Positions 1 to 8,649 of a stretch of DNA of 31,085 nt are shown in pieces. The stretch comes from CAYSPU01 sp964432995 (GTDB taxonomy: Bacteria > Verrucomicrobiota > Verrucomicrobiia > Limisphaerales > JAHDYP01), in assembly GCA_964432995.1 (NCBI GenBank), contig CAYSPU010000033.1, forward strand, positions 1-31,085. The letters run 5' to 3'. The notes below the pieces were generated by a model. The model was not told the DNA's origin. It searched no databases and saw nothing but the letters and a program-made list of their open reading frames with translations. The translations under genes were made by a program, and so were the position numbers. Numbering within the stretch: the first letter of the stretch is position 1; each line of letters opens with the position of its first letter.

Positions 1-189
1 CTTCACAACGCAAGAGGCTCTGAGTATCACCACGTCGTTGAACCTCCTTGAGTCTATGGTGGCTTTCGAGTCGAAACGGCCCTGGTACCACCCCCCTGAT
101 TCCCTGCCGTGCCCGTCGATGTCGAGGCAACTCGCGCGCGGGCAGCGGTGTTTGTTCTCCACCCTCACGCCCTGGCGGCGCTCCTCTCT

Positions 190-1422
190 ATGAATCCTGA
201 ACCGCCCTCGCAATCCCTCGGGCCGCACGCGCCGCAGACGACCCGGCGTGCGCGCCGTCTGGGGATGCCCGCCCTGCTGCCGGTCCTGCCGCTGACGGTC
301 GTTGTCATTGGCGCCACCTGCTGCAAGCGGTCCCCGGGCGCGGCTCCGCTTCCCGCACCGACCGTGCACGTGGCGGTGGCCACGGCCACGAACGTTCCTC
401 TGACGATCGAGTTCATCGGGCAGTTGGATTCACCGCAGAACGTCGAGGTGCGGGCCCGCGTGGAGGGGTTTCTGGACGAGACGCTCTTTGCCGAGGGCCG
501 CGGCGTTCAGAAAGGCGACCTGCTGTTTGTCCTGGACCGGAAGCCATTCCAGGAGAGGCTCGCCGCGGCCAACGGTTCCCTCGCAGAGGCCCGCGCGGCC
601 CTGAACAAGTATGAGAAGGACGTCGCGCGGCTGCGGCCTCTCGCCGAGAAACGCGCCATCCCGCAGCAGGACCTGGACAACGCCCTCGCCTCGGTGGAAA
701 TGGGAAAGGCCAACGTGCTGTCGGCGGAATCGCGGGTGGCGTCGGCCACCCTCGATCTCAGCTACTGCGAGGTGCGCGCTCCGGTGTCCGGGCTCATCGG
801 CGCCCGGCAAGTGGCAGTCGGCAGCCTCGTGGGCCGCGGGCAGCCGACCTTGCTCGCCACCATCTCGACGCTCGACCCGATGTGGTTCTACTGCACCGTG
901 AGCGAGGTCGAGTATCTGGGCTCCGAACGCCATGCGCGGGAAAGGGGTCGGCGGCTGGACGATCTGCCGGTGACTCTAATCCTGAGCGACGGTTCGGAGT
1001 TCGCCGAGCGGGGCAAATGGGTCTTTCTCGATCGGGCGGTGGACGTGGGCACGGGCACGCTCCGGTTGCGGGCGGAGTTCCCCAACCCGGGCTACCTGCT
1101 GCGACCCGGCATGTTCGCCCGGGCCCGCATGAGCATCCACAGCGACCAGGACCGGATTGTGATCCCCCAACGCGCGGTCCAGGAGTTGCAGGGCCGGAGT
1201 TACGTCTGGGTAGTGACACCAGACAACAAGGCCATGCAGCAGTGGCTCAAGGTCGGGCCGCGCATCGGCAGCGGGTGGGTCATCGAGGAGGGACTCAAGC
1301 CCGGCGACCGCCTCATCATCGAGGGAGTGCAGAAGGCCCGTCACGGAGCGCCGGTGCAACCGGATCCCCTGGCCCCGACGGCGCGGGCAGCGGACACGAC
1401 CCCGACATCGGCGAAGGAGTAG
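190..1422 (+). CDS. RND efflux periplasmic adaptor (membrane fusion protein)
   Basis: Periplasmic adaptor that should link the inner-membrane pump encoded next to it with the outer-membrane channel two genes on. A hydrophobic export segment near residues 24-45 (LLPVLPLTVVVIGATCC) is followed by a biotinyl-lipoyl-like half-motif (VEVRARVEGFLDE), an alpha-hairpin with heptad-like content around residues 120-180, the second lipoyl half (CEVRAPVSGLIGARQVAVG) and a beta-barrel/membrane-proximal region ending near PQRAVQELQGRSYVWV. At 410 aa it has normal length for the AcrA/MexA family. An upstream in-frame GTG at 109 would add 27 residues without export character, so the ATG at 190 is preferred, although neither start has a clear Shine-Dalgarno site. 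The CC pair might be lipidated, but the lipobox is poor. The stop lies 3 nt before the pump start. The substrate cannot be read from the sequence. Confidence 0.93.
   Translation: MNPEPPSQSLGPHAPQTTRRARRLGMPALLPVLPLTVVVIGATCCKRSPGAAPLPAPTVHVAVATATNVPLTIEFIGQLDSPQNVEVRARVEGFLDETLFAEGRGVQKGDLLFVLDRKPFQERLAAANGSLAEARAALNKYEKDVARLRPLAEKRAIPQQDLDNALASVEMGKANVLSAESRVASATLDLSYCEVRAPVSGLIGARQVAVGSLVGRGQPTLLATISTLDPMWFYCTVSEVEYLGSERHARERGRRLDDLPVTLILSDGSEFAERGKWVFLDRAVDVGTGTLRLRAEFPNPGYLLRPGMFARARMSIHSDQDRIVIPQRAVQELQGRSYVWVVTPDNKAMQQWLKVGPRIGSGWVIEEGLKPGDRLIIEGVQKARHGAPVQPDPLAPTARAADTTPTSAKE
1414..1419 (+). promoter_or_regulatory. Shine-Dalgarno site of the RND pump gene
   Basis: AAGGAG lies 6 nt before the ATG at 1426 and inside the last codons of the adaptor gene. 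This fixes the pump start and indicates one transcript. Confidence 0.75.
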
Positions 1423-1425
1423 TCC

Positions 1426-4400
1426 ATGGCTGAGTTCTTCATCCGCCGTCCCATCGTGGCGATGGTCATTTCCATCCTCACGGTCATCGTGGGCCTGATT
1501 TCGCTCTCGCGCCTCCCGATCGCGGAGTACCCCCCGGTCAGTCCCACGCTCATCCAGGTCACCGCGAACTACCGGGGTGCGGCGGCCGAGGCGGTCATGG
1601 ACTCCGTGGCCACGCCCATCGAATCGCAGGTCAATGGGGTGGAGAACATGATCTACCTGCAGTCCGTCAACGCCAACGACGGCAAGATGACCCTCAACGT
1701 CACGTTCGAGGTGGGCACGGATGTGGACCTGATGCAGGTGAACACGCAGAACCGCGTGTCGCTGGCCACCGCCCAACTGCCGGACGCCGTCAAACGCGAG
1801 GGCGTGACCGTCAAGCGCTCCAGCCCGGACATCCTCATGGTCATTGGCCTGGTCTCACCCCGCGGCACCTGGGACGGGGTGTTCCTCGGCAATTACGCCA
1901 ACATCAACCTGGTGGATGCCATCAAGCGGGTGCCCGGAGTGGGCGACGTGAACAACTTCACGGCGCAGGATTACGCCATGCGCGTCTGGCTGCAGCCCGA
2001 CAAACTCGCGGCGCTGGGGTTGACGCCCGACGACGTCAGCGCGGCCATCCGCGAGCAGAACGCGCAGTCGCCGGCGGGAGTCGTCGGCGCCGAACCCGCC
2101 CCGCCCGGTCAGGAGTATCAATACAACGTCCGCGCCCTGGGCCTGCTGCGGGAGGCGTCCCAGTTCGAGGAGATCATCGTCCGCTCCAACCCCGACGGTT
2201 CGCAGGTGAAGATCAAGGACATCGCCCGGGTGGAACTCGGCGCGCAAACGTATGCCATCCGGGCCCGTTTGAATCGGGCGGAGTGCGCCGCCCTCGGTGT
2301 CTACCTGGCCCCGGGCGCCAACGCGCTGGCGACGGCGGACGCGATCCAAAAACTGCTTCGGGAACGGAAGGCGCAGTTCCCGGAGGACATGGACTACGAG
2401 ATCACCCTGGACTCGACGCTGCCGATCAAGGCGTCGATGAACGAGATTGTGCACACGTTGTTCGAGGCGGTGGTGCTGGTGCTGCTGGTGGTGTTCCTCT
2501 TCCTCCAGAGCTTCCGGGCGACGCTCATTCCCATGCTGACGGTGCCGGTGTCGCTGCTCGGCGTGTTCATCGTCTTTCCCCTGCTCGGCTTCAGCGTCAA
2601 CACGCTCACCCTCTTCGGTCTGGTGCTGGCAATCGGCATTGTCGTGGACGACGCCATTGTGGTGGTGGAAGCGGTGCAGCACCACCTCGAGCACGGCATG
2701 ACGCCGGTGGACGCCACCAAACAGGCAATGCGGGAGGTCTCCGGGCCCGTGGTCGCCATCGCGCTGATTCTCTGCGCGGTGTTCGTGCCCGTGGCGTTCC
2801 TTGGCGGCGTGACCGGCCGCCTCTACCAGCAGTTTGCCATCACCATCGCGGTGTCGGTCGTGTTCTCGGCCATCAATGCCTTGACCCTCAGCCCGGCCCT
2901 GAGCGCCATGGTGCTGCGCAAACCGGAACCGGGTCGGGGGCTGTTGGGCCCCTTCTTCCAGTGGTTCAACCGGACGTTCGACCGCCTCACGCAGGGCTAC
3001 AGCGGGATCGTGGCCTTCCTCGTGCGCAAAGCTGCGCGCTCGATGCTGCTGCTGCTGGTCGCCGTCGGCGGCATCCTGATCTTGTCGAGATTCGTCCCGG
3101 GCGGCTTCATCCCGGACGAGGACAAAGGTTACCTCTTTCTCGCGGTGGAGTTGCCGGAGGGATCTTCGCTGCAGCGCTCGGACCAGGTGTTGCAGCAAGT
3201 CGAAGCAGTGGTCTCCACCACGCCGGGCGTGCGGTCGGCGGTGGCCATCTCCGGTTTCAATCTGTTGAACAGCCTCAGCACGCCCAACGCCGCCTTGATG
3301 TTCATCGGCCTCGAGGACTGGGAGGAGCGGCAGAAACCCGAGCTGACGGCGACCGCCATCGCGCGGCGATGGAATCGCCTGTTCTTCACCTTCCCGCAGG
3401 CGCGGATCTTCGCCTTCGGCCCGCCCCCGCTTCCCGGCTATGGCAACGTCTCGGGGTTCACCCTCCAGTTCCAGGACCGATCGGGCGGGTCCAGCGACCA
3501 ACTGGCCGCCGGCGTGCAGAAGTTCATCGCCGATGCCACGCAGCGCCGCGAGATCGGCCGGTTGACCACGACGTTCCAACCCGTGACGCCGCAGGTCCGG
3601 GTCGAACTCGACCGCGAGAAAGCGCGCACCCTGGGCGTCAAGGTGGACAACGTGTTCGCCACCCTGCAAGCGTATCTCAGCGGTCTGTACGTGAATGATT
3701 TCGTGCGGTTCGGCCGCGTCTTCAAAGTGTTCCTCGCGGCGGAGCCCAGGTTCGCCAGCCGACCGGACCAGATTGGCGATTTCTATGTGCGCAATGCCAA
3801 CGGCCAGATGGTGCCGTTGGACACCTTGGTGAGGATTGAGCCGATGTCCGGCCCGAACTTTGCCGCCCGATTCAACCTCTACCCCGCCGCGGAGGTGATG
3901 GGGGCGCCGGCACCGGGCTACAGCTCCGCCCAGGCACTCCAGGCGCTCGCGGAAGTCGCCCGCCAACTACCGCGCGAATACGGCATCGAATGGTCCGGAC
4001 TCACTTTGCAGCAGAAGAAGTCCGAGGGCCAGGCGGGGCTCATCTTTGGCATGGCCGTCGTGTTCGTGTTCCTCCTGCTCGCGGCGCAGTACGAGAGCTG
4101 GGCCTTGCCCTTCGCCGTGTTGCTGAGCACGCCCCTGGTGGTCCTCGGCACCTTCACCGGCCTGCTGGTCCGCAGCTTCGATCTGAACGTCTACGCGCAG
4201 ATCGGCCTGATCATGCTCATCGGGCTCGCCGCCAAAAACGCCATCCTCATCGTCGAGTTCGCCAAGATGCGGCGCGAGGAGGGCAAAGCGGTTCTCGATG
4301 CCGCCGTCGAAGGCTCCAAGCTGCGCCTGCGGCCCATCCTGATGACGAGCTTCGCCTTTATCCTGGGCTGCGTCCCGCTCATGCTCGCGAGCGGTTCCGG

Positions 4401-4590
4401 TGGAGCCGCCCGCAGCAGCATGGGAACAGGAGTCGTCTTCGGCATGACGATCGCCACCGCCTGCGGCATCTTCATCATTCCCGTCTGCTATGGATTTGTG
4501 CAGGGGTTGGCCGAGAAGGTGAACCGCACCGCCGCACCAAGAGCGGTTGGCGCCGCCAGCCCGGCACCAGAGAAAGGAGGGCACGGATGA
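1426..4590 (+). CDS. RND multidrug efflux pump, AcrB/HAE1-type inner-membrane transporter
   Basis: Proton-driven resistance-nodulation-division transporter of 1054 aa, the usual HAE1 length. The first residues (MAEFFIRRPIVAMVISI) are the standard N-terminus and first membrane helix. The TM4 proton-relay pair is present as D408-D409 in GIVVDDAIVVVEAV, and the TM10 lysine as K937 in GLAAKNAILIVEFAK, matching AcrB D407/D408/K940 by family knowledge. Two large periplasmic loops separate the helix bundles, for example after LPIAEYPPVSPTLIQV and after GGFIPDEDKGYLFLAVELPEGSS. The gene starts 3 nt after the adaptor, and its stop overlaps the start of the outer-membrane channel (ATGA). HAE1 pumps export drugs, detergents or aromatic compounds; the actual substrate is unknown. 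No repressor gene lies beside the operon in this window. Confidence 0.97.
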   Translation: MAEFFIRRPIVAMVISILTVIVGLISLSRLPIAEYPPVSPTLIQVTANYRGAAAEAVMDSVATPIESQVNGVENMIYLQSVNANDGKMTLNVTFEVGTDVDLMQVNTQNRVSLATAQLPDAVKREGVTVKRSSPDILMVIGLVSPRGTWDGVFLGNYANINLVDAIKRVPGVGDVNNFTAQDYAMRVWLQPDKLAALGLTPDDVSAAIREQNAQSPAGVVGAEPAPPGQEYQYNVRALGLLREASQFEEIIVRSNPDGSQVKIKDIARVELGAQTYAIRARLNRAECAALGVYLAPGANALATADAIQKLLRERKAQFPEDMDYEITLDSTLPIKASMNEIVHTLFEAVVLVLLVVFLFLQSFRATLIPMLTVPVSLLGVFIVFPLLGFSVNTLTLFGLVLAIGIVVDDAIVVVEAVQHHLEHGMTPVDATKQAMREVSGPVVAIALILCAVFVPVAFLGGVTGRLYQQFAITIAVSVVFSAINALTLSPALSAMVLRKPEPGRGLLGPFFQWFNRTFDRLTQGYSGIVAFLVRKAARSMLLLLVAVGGILILSRFVPGGFIPDEDKGYLFLAVELPEGSSLQRSDQVLQQVEAVVSTTPGVRSAVAISGFNLLNSLSTPNAALMFIGLEDWEERQKPELTATAIARRWNRLFFTFPQARIFAFGPPPLPGYGNVSGFTLQFQDRSGGSSDQLAAGVQKFIADATQRREIGRLTTTFQPVTPQVRVELDREKARTLGVKVDNVFATLQAYLSGLYVNDFVRFGRVFKVFLAAEPRFASRPDQIGDFYVRNANGQMVPLDTLVRIEPMSGPNFAARFNLYPAAEVMGAPAPGYSSAQALQALAEVARQLPREYGIEWSGLTLQQKKSEGQAGLIFGMAVVFVFLLLAAQYESWALPFAVLLSTPLVVLGTFTGLLVRSFDLNVYAQIGLIMLIGLAAKNAILIVEFAKMRREEGKAVLDAAVEGSKLRLRPILMTSFAFILGCVPLMLASGSGGAARSSMGTGVVFGMTIATACGIFIIPVCYGFVQGLAEKVNRTAAPRAVGAASPAPEKGGHG
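4573..4580 (+). promoter_or_regulatory. Shine-Dalgarno site of the outer-membrane channel gene
   Basis: AAAGGAGG lies 6 nt before the ATG at 4587. It decides this start against a much longer open frame upstream that only overlaps the pump gene. Confidence 0.8.
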
Positions 4591-6071
4591 AGTCAGAAGT
4601 CGGCGGTCCGCAGTCCGGAATCCGTGCCCCCCAGGCGACCGGGCTCCTGCTGATTCTCTGCCTGGGGATGGCATGGCTCGGGGGCTGCGCCGTCGGTCCG
4701 GACTATCAGCGTCCCGCGATCGACACCCCCACCACCTTCCGCACCGCCGCGTCCGACGCGCGCGACCTTTCGGACCCGGCTTCGCTGGCGGATCTTCATT
4801 GGGCGCAGGTGATTCAGGATCCCCAATTGCAGGCCTACATCCACGAGGCGCTGACCAACAACTGGGATGTCCAGATCGCCGTTGCCCGCGTGCTGCAAGC
4901 CGAGGCCGCCGCGCGCGTCACCCGCTCGCAGTTCGTCCCCACCGTCGTGGCGGGAGGTGATCTGACCACGACCCGCGCCTCGGAGCGGGGGCCGACCACG
5001 ATTCCGGCCGGGATCGACCCGCAGAAAGAATATGGCGACGTCTACGTCTCCATGCCGGCTTACGAACTGGACCTCTGGGGCCGCCTCCGCCGCGCCCATG
5101 AGGCCGCCCGCGCCCAGTTGCTGGCCGCGCAGGTTGCCCAGCAGACGGTCCGGCAGACGCTGGTCGCCCAGGTGGCCACCGCCTATCTCAACCTCCTGGA
5201 ACTGGACTACGAACTGGAGATCACCCTGCAGACCTACAGCGGCCGCACCAATTCCCTGGCGCTCACCACGGCCCGCGAAGAAGGCGGCGTCACCTCGCTC
5301 CAGGACGTGGAGCAGGCACGGATCCTGGTCGCCGCGGCGGAGGCTTCCCTCGTGGATACCCGCGGCCGCATCGAGCAGCAGGAGAACGAACTCTGCATTC
5401 TTTTGGGGCGCAACCCGGGACCACTCGAGCGCGGCGAGGGCTTCTCCCGGCAGAACCTGGAGACCACGGTGCCGCCCGGCTTGCCCTCGTCCCTGCTCGA
5501 ACGCCGGCCGGATATCCGCTACGCAGAGCAGCAACTCGTCGCCGCGAACGCCGACATCGGTCAGGCCAAGGCCGCCTTCTTTCCCGCGCTGACGCTCACC
5601 GGCATGTACGGTTACCAGACCGTGGCGCTGTCCGATTTGTTCACCGCTCCGGCGCGCACCTGGCAGTTCGGACCGTCCATCTCGGTTCCGATCTTCACCG
5701 GCGGCGCGTTGCGCGGGAACCTGAACCTGGCGCGCGCGCGGTTCGAGGAAGCCGTCGCCCGCTACCGGCAAACCGTGCAGGGCGCGTTCCGAGAAGTGTC
5801 GGACAGCCTGATCGCCTACCAGCGCACGCGCGAGTACCGCGCGCGCATGGAGCAACTCGTGGGCGCCTATCGCCGCTCCGCCGACCTGGCGAACACGCGT
5901 TACGAGGGAGGCGTAACCAGCTACCTGGAGGTGCTCTACAACGAGCAGGAACTCTTCGATGCCGAAATCGCCCTCGCGCGCTCGCAGCGAAGCCAACTGC
6001 TCAGCGTCATCGGCCTCTATCGCTCGTTAGGCGGCGGCTGGGCGGAAAACCAACCGCTCGCGTCAGAGTAG
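4587..6071 (+). CDS. RND efflux outer-membrane factor lipoprotein (NodT/OprM type)
   Basis: TolC-like outer-membrane channel that completes the tripartite pump. The 494-aa product has a lipoprotein signal ending in WLGGC (lipobox with Cys near residue 32), followed by the typical mature start AVGPDYQRPAI. Two OEP repeats follow: the first carries ELDLWGRLRRAHEAARA and LVAQVATAYLNLLELDYEL, and the second carries LLERRPDIRYAEQQLVAANADIGQAKAAFFP and VSDSLIAYQRTREYR. These are hallmark NodT-family segments. The start codon overlaps the pump stop as ATGA, with a strong Shine-Dalgarno site, so translation is probably coupled. The protein ends with ARSQRSQLLSVIGLYRSLGGGW, the common end of this family. 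Confidence 0.96.
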   Translation: MKSEVGGPQSGIRAPQATGLLLILCLGMAWLGGCAVGPDYQRPAIDTPTTFRTAASDARDLSDPASLADLHWAQVIQDPQLQAYIHEALTNNWDVQIAVARVLQAEAAARVTRSQFVPTVVAGGDLTTTRASERGPTTIPAGIDPQKEYGDVYVSMPAYELDLWGRLRRAHEAARAQLLAAQVAQQTVRQTLVAQVATAYLNLLELDYELEITLQTYSGRTNSLALTTAREEGGVTSLQDVEQARILVAAAEASLVDTRGRIEQQENELCILLGRNPGPLERGEGFSRQNLETTVPPGLPSSLLERRPDIRYAEQQLVAANADIGQAKAAFFPALTLTGMYGYQTVALSDLFTAPARTWQFGPSISVPIFTGGALRGNLNLARARFEEAVARYRQTVQGAFREVSDSLIAYQRTREYRARMEQLVGAYRRSADLANTRYEGGVTSYLEVLYNEQELFDAEIALARSQRSQLLSVIGLYRSLGGGWAENQPLASE

Positions 6072-6462
6072 TCCACCCACGTTCTGTTTCGCCGGGTTCG
6101 GGAGGAACGATGCGCCCCTGGGCCCGACGCCCGCCGCCGCGGGCCAGTGGGTGCATCGGCGCGAGATCCTCGGCCTCTTGGATTTTCAGGCGCTGGCGGC
6201 CGCGAGTTTCCAGAGCCGAAATGGGTTTGAGATCATCCGCCGGTGGAGTTGGGGGCGACGATCGCCCATTGGCCGCGAATGGCGGTCCGGACTTCCAGCG
6301 TCAGCGGAGGCAGCCGCGAGGGGTTCAGGAAGTTGAGATCGAAGCTCCAATTGCGCGTCGGGGGGTTGTAGATCCCGATCGTCCTGCCGGTCCCCTTCCA
6401 CGTGCCGGTCGCGTAGTGGCTCGGGAACATGACGATCATGGAGCCGTTGTAGGTCAGGCTTT
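6072..6462. other. Intergenic stretch with a gene remnant
   Basis: This DNA between the efflux operon and the REP-like hairpin shows no intact gene. A minus-strand reading frame in its right part looks like the tail of a secreted protein and is listed separately. No clear terminator follows the efflux operon. Confidence 0.5.
6233..6462 (-). pseudogene. C-terminal remnant of a large verrucomicrobial-type protein
   Basis: A minus-strand frame ending in TGA at 6233 reads LTYNGSMIVMFPSHYATG, TIGIYNPPTRNWSFD, NPSRLPPLTLEVRTAIRG and QWAIVAP. It has the composition and punctuation of a real protein tail, unlike the other frames here. I recall similar tails (YNPP.RNW.FD..F, LPP.TP..R..IRG.W) in large hypothetical proteins of Verrucomicrobia, but cannot verify this here. 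Reading upstream, the frame passes into the REP-like hairpin and meets a TAA inside it, so no start and no upstream domain remain. It is probably a fragment left by rearrangement at the repeat. Confidence 0.4.
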
Positions 6463-6518
6463 CAGGGTCAGGCGTTAAGACCGCTCCCGATGGACTTAAT
6501 TCTTAATGCCTGACCCTG
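6463..6518. repeat. REP-like inverted repeat, copy 1
   Basis: Left arm CAGGGTCAGGCGTTAAG (6463-6479) is the reverse complement of right arm CTTAATGCCTGACCCTG (6502-6518), with one G/T mismatch that would be a wobble pair in RNA. The 22-nt centre is different from copy 2. The same arms recur at 8507-8576, on the other side of the glycoside hydrolase gene. The form fits REP/RAYT-type palindromes, but no transposase is present in the window. Confidence 0.85.
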
Positions 6519-6522
6519 CAGG

Positions 6523-6539
6523 GATTCCAGGCTGGAATC
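6523..6539. promoter_or_regulatory. Perfect dyad upstream of the glycoside hydrolase, possible operator
   Basis: GATTCCAG-G-CTGGAATC is an exact inverted repeat with 8-bp arms. It ends 42 nt before the preferred start at 6582. Its place between the repeat element and the gene makes it a candidate regulator-binding site, but no consensus was recognised. Confidence 0.35.
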
Positions 6540-6581
6540 AGTCGGCAGATGGGTGCACCCTCCTTTGTCAAGCCACCGCCT

Positions 6582-8522
6582 ATGAAGAACCGCTCCTCAC
6601 CCCCTGCTGTTGGTTTCAGCGAATGCCGAACCCACTTCGTTCTCCTGACCACCGCTGTCGCCCTGACGGCAGCCCACGCCGCGCTTCCGGCACAGATGAC
6701 GTTCACCGGCACGCAATCCGCACACACCTGGCCCCTCGCGGAACTCAACGCTGATCTGCGGGCCGACTGGACCGGGAGCGAGTTCCTCGTGCTGGAATTC
6801 AAGGCTTCCTCTTCCCAACGGTTCGATCTCGGCCTCGAGACGTCCCAGGGCCGAATCGCGCGGCGCATCGGGCCGTTCGCCGGTGTCTGGGTGCGCGCCG
6901 CCATCCCGCTCCGGTTCTACCGCCAACCAGCCGGCGACGGTATCGACATGGCGGCCACCTACAACCAACCGCGCAACGCTTATTGGATCAACATCCACTC
7001 GAGCGTCTTCGGCCCGCTCACCAATGTCACCGGGATTACGGCCACGATGGACCACCCCGTGGGCCGGCCCACGCTGGAGATCCGCTCGGTCGCCCTGGCT
7101 CCAACCGATCCCGGCGATGCCGTCCTCGAAGGCAAACCCTTGATCGACGAGTTCGGCCAATACACACGCCTCGAGTGGCCCGGCAAGGCGCACTCGCTCG
7201 ACGAACTGAAAGCCGCCTGGACCGCCGAGGAAGCCGAGCTCAAAACCGCGACCCCCGGCCGTTGTCCCTATGGCGGCTTCCTGAACACCGAGGCCAAAGC
7301 CACCGGATTCTTCCGCGTCGAACAACGGGAGGGCCGCTGGTGGTTTGTGTGTCCCGACGGCCATCTCTTCTACTCCACCGGCCTGAACGGCGTGGGCCCC
7401 TGGACCGGCACGCGAATCCAGGGGCGCGAAGATCTGTTCGCCAGGCTCCCGGCGGCAAGTCCCGCGCCCGCGGGCCGCGGCGGCCGGGCCTTCGGCGGAG
7501 CCTTCTACACCCACAACCTCGAGCGCCGCTTCGGCCAGGACTGGCGTTTGCCGTGGGCGGATTTCACCACGCAACGTCTCGCGGCCTGGGGCTTCAACAC
7601 CGTCCACAACTGGGGCGCCCCCAGTCGAAACCAGCCGGAGCCGCGCGTGCCCTATGCGCTGATGATGCGCGGCTGGCAAACCGGCCGCTCGATCATGGGC
7701 CTCCCCGATGTCTACGCCCAAGACTTCGCCCAACGCGTGGACGATGCGGCCGCCAGCCAGCTCGCCCCTTTCCGGGACGACCCCTTCATGATCGGCTTCT
7801 TCATCGGCAACGAACCGCCCTGGCCGGGTCGCGAAAGCCAACTGTGCGACGCGATCCTCGGCGGAGCGACCAGCGAAATCCAGAAACGGCTCCAAGCACA
7901 TCTCGCCGGAGGCGACACCCCCGCGCGACGAAAGGAGTTCGTTCTCGCGGCCTTTCAACACTACCTGGACACCATCAACGCCGCCGTCCGCGGGCACGAC
8001 CGCAACCATCTGAACCTCGGCATTCGCTTCGGCGGAAACCCGCATGACGACGTGGTGAAGGCGGCGCGCGGCTTCGACGTGTTCAGCGTCAACATCTATC
8101 GCTATGCGCCGGACCGGGCGACGCTGGACCGCATCTACGGGTTGGTGCCGCGGCCCATTCTCATCGGGGAGTTCCACATCGGGGCGCCCGATCGCGGCCT
8201 GGCACCCGGCCTGGTGCAGGCGATGAACCAGTCGGAGCGTGCCGTCGCTTATCGATACTACGTCGAGCAATGCGCCGCCCATCCGGCCCTGGTGGGCACG
8301 CACTGGTTCCAGTGGCTCGATCAGCCCGCCACCGGTCGCAGTGACGGCGAGAACTACAACATCGGGTTCATCGACGTCACCGACCAACCCTATGCCGAAA
8401 TGGTTGCCGCCGCGAAGTTGACCCACAGCCGCCTGTTGGAGGTTCACTCCGGCAAGACGCCACCCTTCAGCCAGAAACCGCGCGCCTCCGAAGCGGACGA
8501 CGCTGGCAGGGTCAGGCGTTAA
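6582..8522 (+). CDS. Exported agarase-like glycoside hydrolase (clan GH-A)
   Basis: Predicted secreted polysaccharide hydrolase of 646 aa. The signal peptide has the hydrophobic core FVLLTTAVALTAAHA. An N-terminal beta-rich domain follows (about residues 40-185), then the linker LIDEFGQYTRLEWPGK and a (beta/alpha)8-type domain beginning GFFRVEQREGRWWFVCPDGHLFYSTGLNGVG. This layout resembles agarases and relatives such as GH50. The likely acid/base is E411 in FIGNEPPW and the likely nucleophile E530 in ILIGEFHIG, both at strand ends as in clan GH-A. WFQWLDQPATGRSDGENYNIGF resembles the C-terminal substrate-cleft strand. An ATG at 6549 is possible, but 6582 gives a better signal peptide. The last residues GRVRR and the stop are written by the REP-like repeat, so the original C-terminus may have been replaced. 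The family number and the substrate are uncertain. Confidence 0.8.
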   Translation: MKNRSSPPAVGFSECRTHFVLLTTAVALTAAHAALPAQMTFTGTQSAHTWPLAELNADLRADWTGSEFLVLEFKASSSQRFDLGLETSQGRIARRIGPFAGVWVRAAIPLRFYRQPAGDGIDMAATYNQPRNAYWINIHSSVFGPLTNVTGITATMDHPVGRPTLEIRSVALAPTDPGDAVLEGKPLIDEFGQYTRLEWPGKAHSLDELKAAWTAEEAELKTATPGRCPYGGFLNTEAKATGFFRVEQREGRWWFVCPDGHLFYSTGLNGVGPWTGTRIQGREDLFARLPAASPAPAGRGGRAFGGAFYTHNLERRFGQDWRLPWADFTTQRLAAWGFNTVHNWGAPSRNQPEPRVPYALMMRGWQTGRSIMGLPDVYAQDFAQRVDDAAASQLAPFRDDPFMIGFFIGNEPPWPGRESQLCDAILGGATSEIQKRLQAHLAGGDTPARRKEFVLAAFQHYLDTINAAVRGHDRNHLNLGIRFGGNPHDDVVKAARGFDVFSVNIYRYAPDRATLDRIYGLVPRPILIGEFHIGAPDRGLAPGLVQAMNQSERAVAYRYYVEQCAAHPALVGTHWFQWLDQPATGRSDGENYNIGFIDVTDQPYAEMVAAAKLTHSRLLEVHSGKTPPFSQKPRASEADDAGRVRR

Positions 8523-8576
8523 GGGATTAAGTTCGCGCGGAAACAACTTCATCCTTAATCCTTAATGCCTGACCCT
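8507..8576. repeat. REP-like inverted repeat, copy 2, overlapping the end of the hydrolase gene
   Basis: The left arm (8507-8531) and right arm (8554-8576) pair over about 23 bp with one mismatch and one bulged base. The outer arms share CAGGGTCAGGCGTTAAG and CTTAATGCCTGACCCT with copy 1 at 6463-6518. The left arm encodes the last hydrolase residues and contains its TAA stop. In RNA it would form a long hairpin between this gene and the next. No T-run follows, so it is not a typical intrinsic terminator. Confidence 0.85.
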
Positions 8577-8649
8577 AAGGAGCGAACTCCGTAACACCGG
8601 TGCAGCCTCCTGTGTCTGAATGAGTGGCCGAACAACAACCGGACCGTTC

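Noticed and set aside
1855..3966. A 703-codon minus-strand open frame opposite the RND pump
   Set aside because: It is an antisense shadow rich in His, Arg and Gln, while the plus strand carries an unmistakable AcrB-type pump.
3990..4586. Long N-terminal extension of the outer-membrane channel
   Set aside because: It overlaps the pump gene in another frame and has no export signal, whereas the ATG at 4587 has a strong Shine-Dalgarno site and a proper lipoprotein signal.
6110..6478. Plus-strand frame of 122 codons after the efflux operon
   Set aside because: It is Arg/Gly-rich and opposite the more protein-like minus-strand remnant; no motif or start signal supports it.
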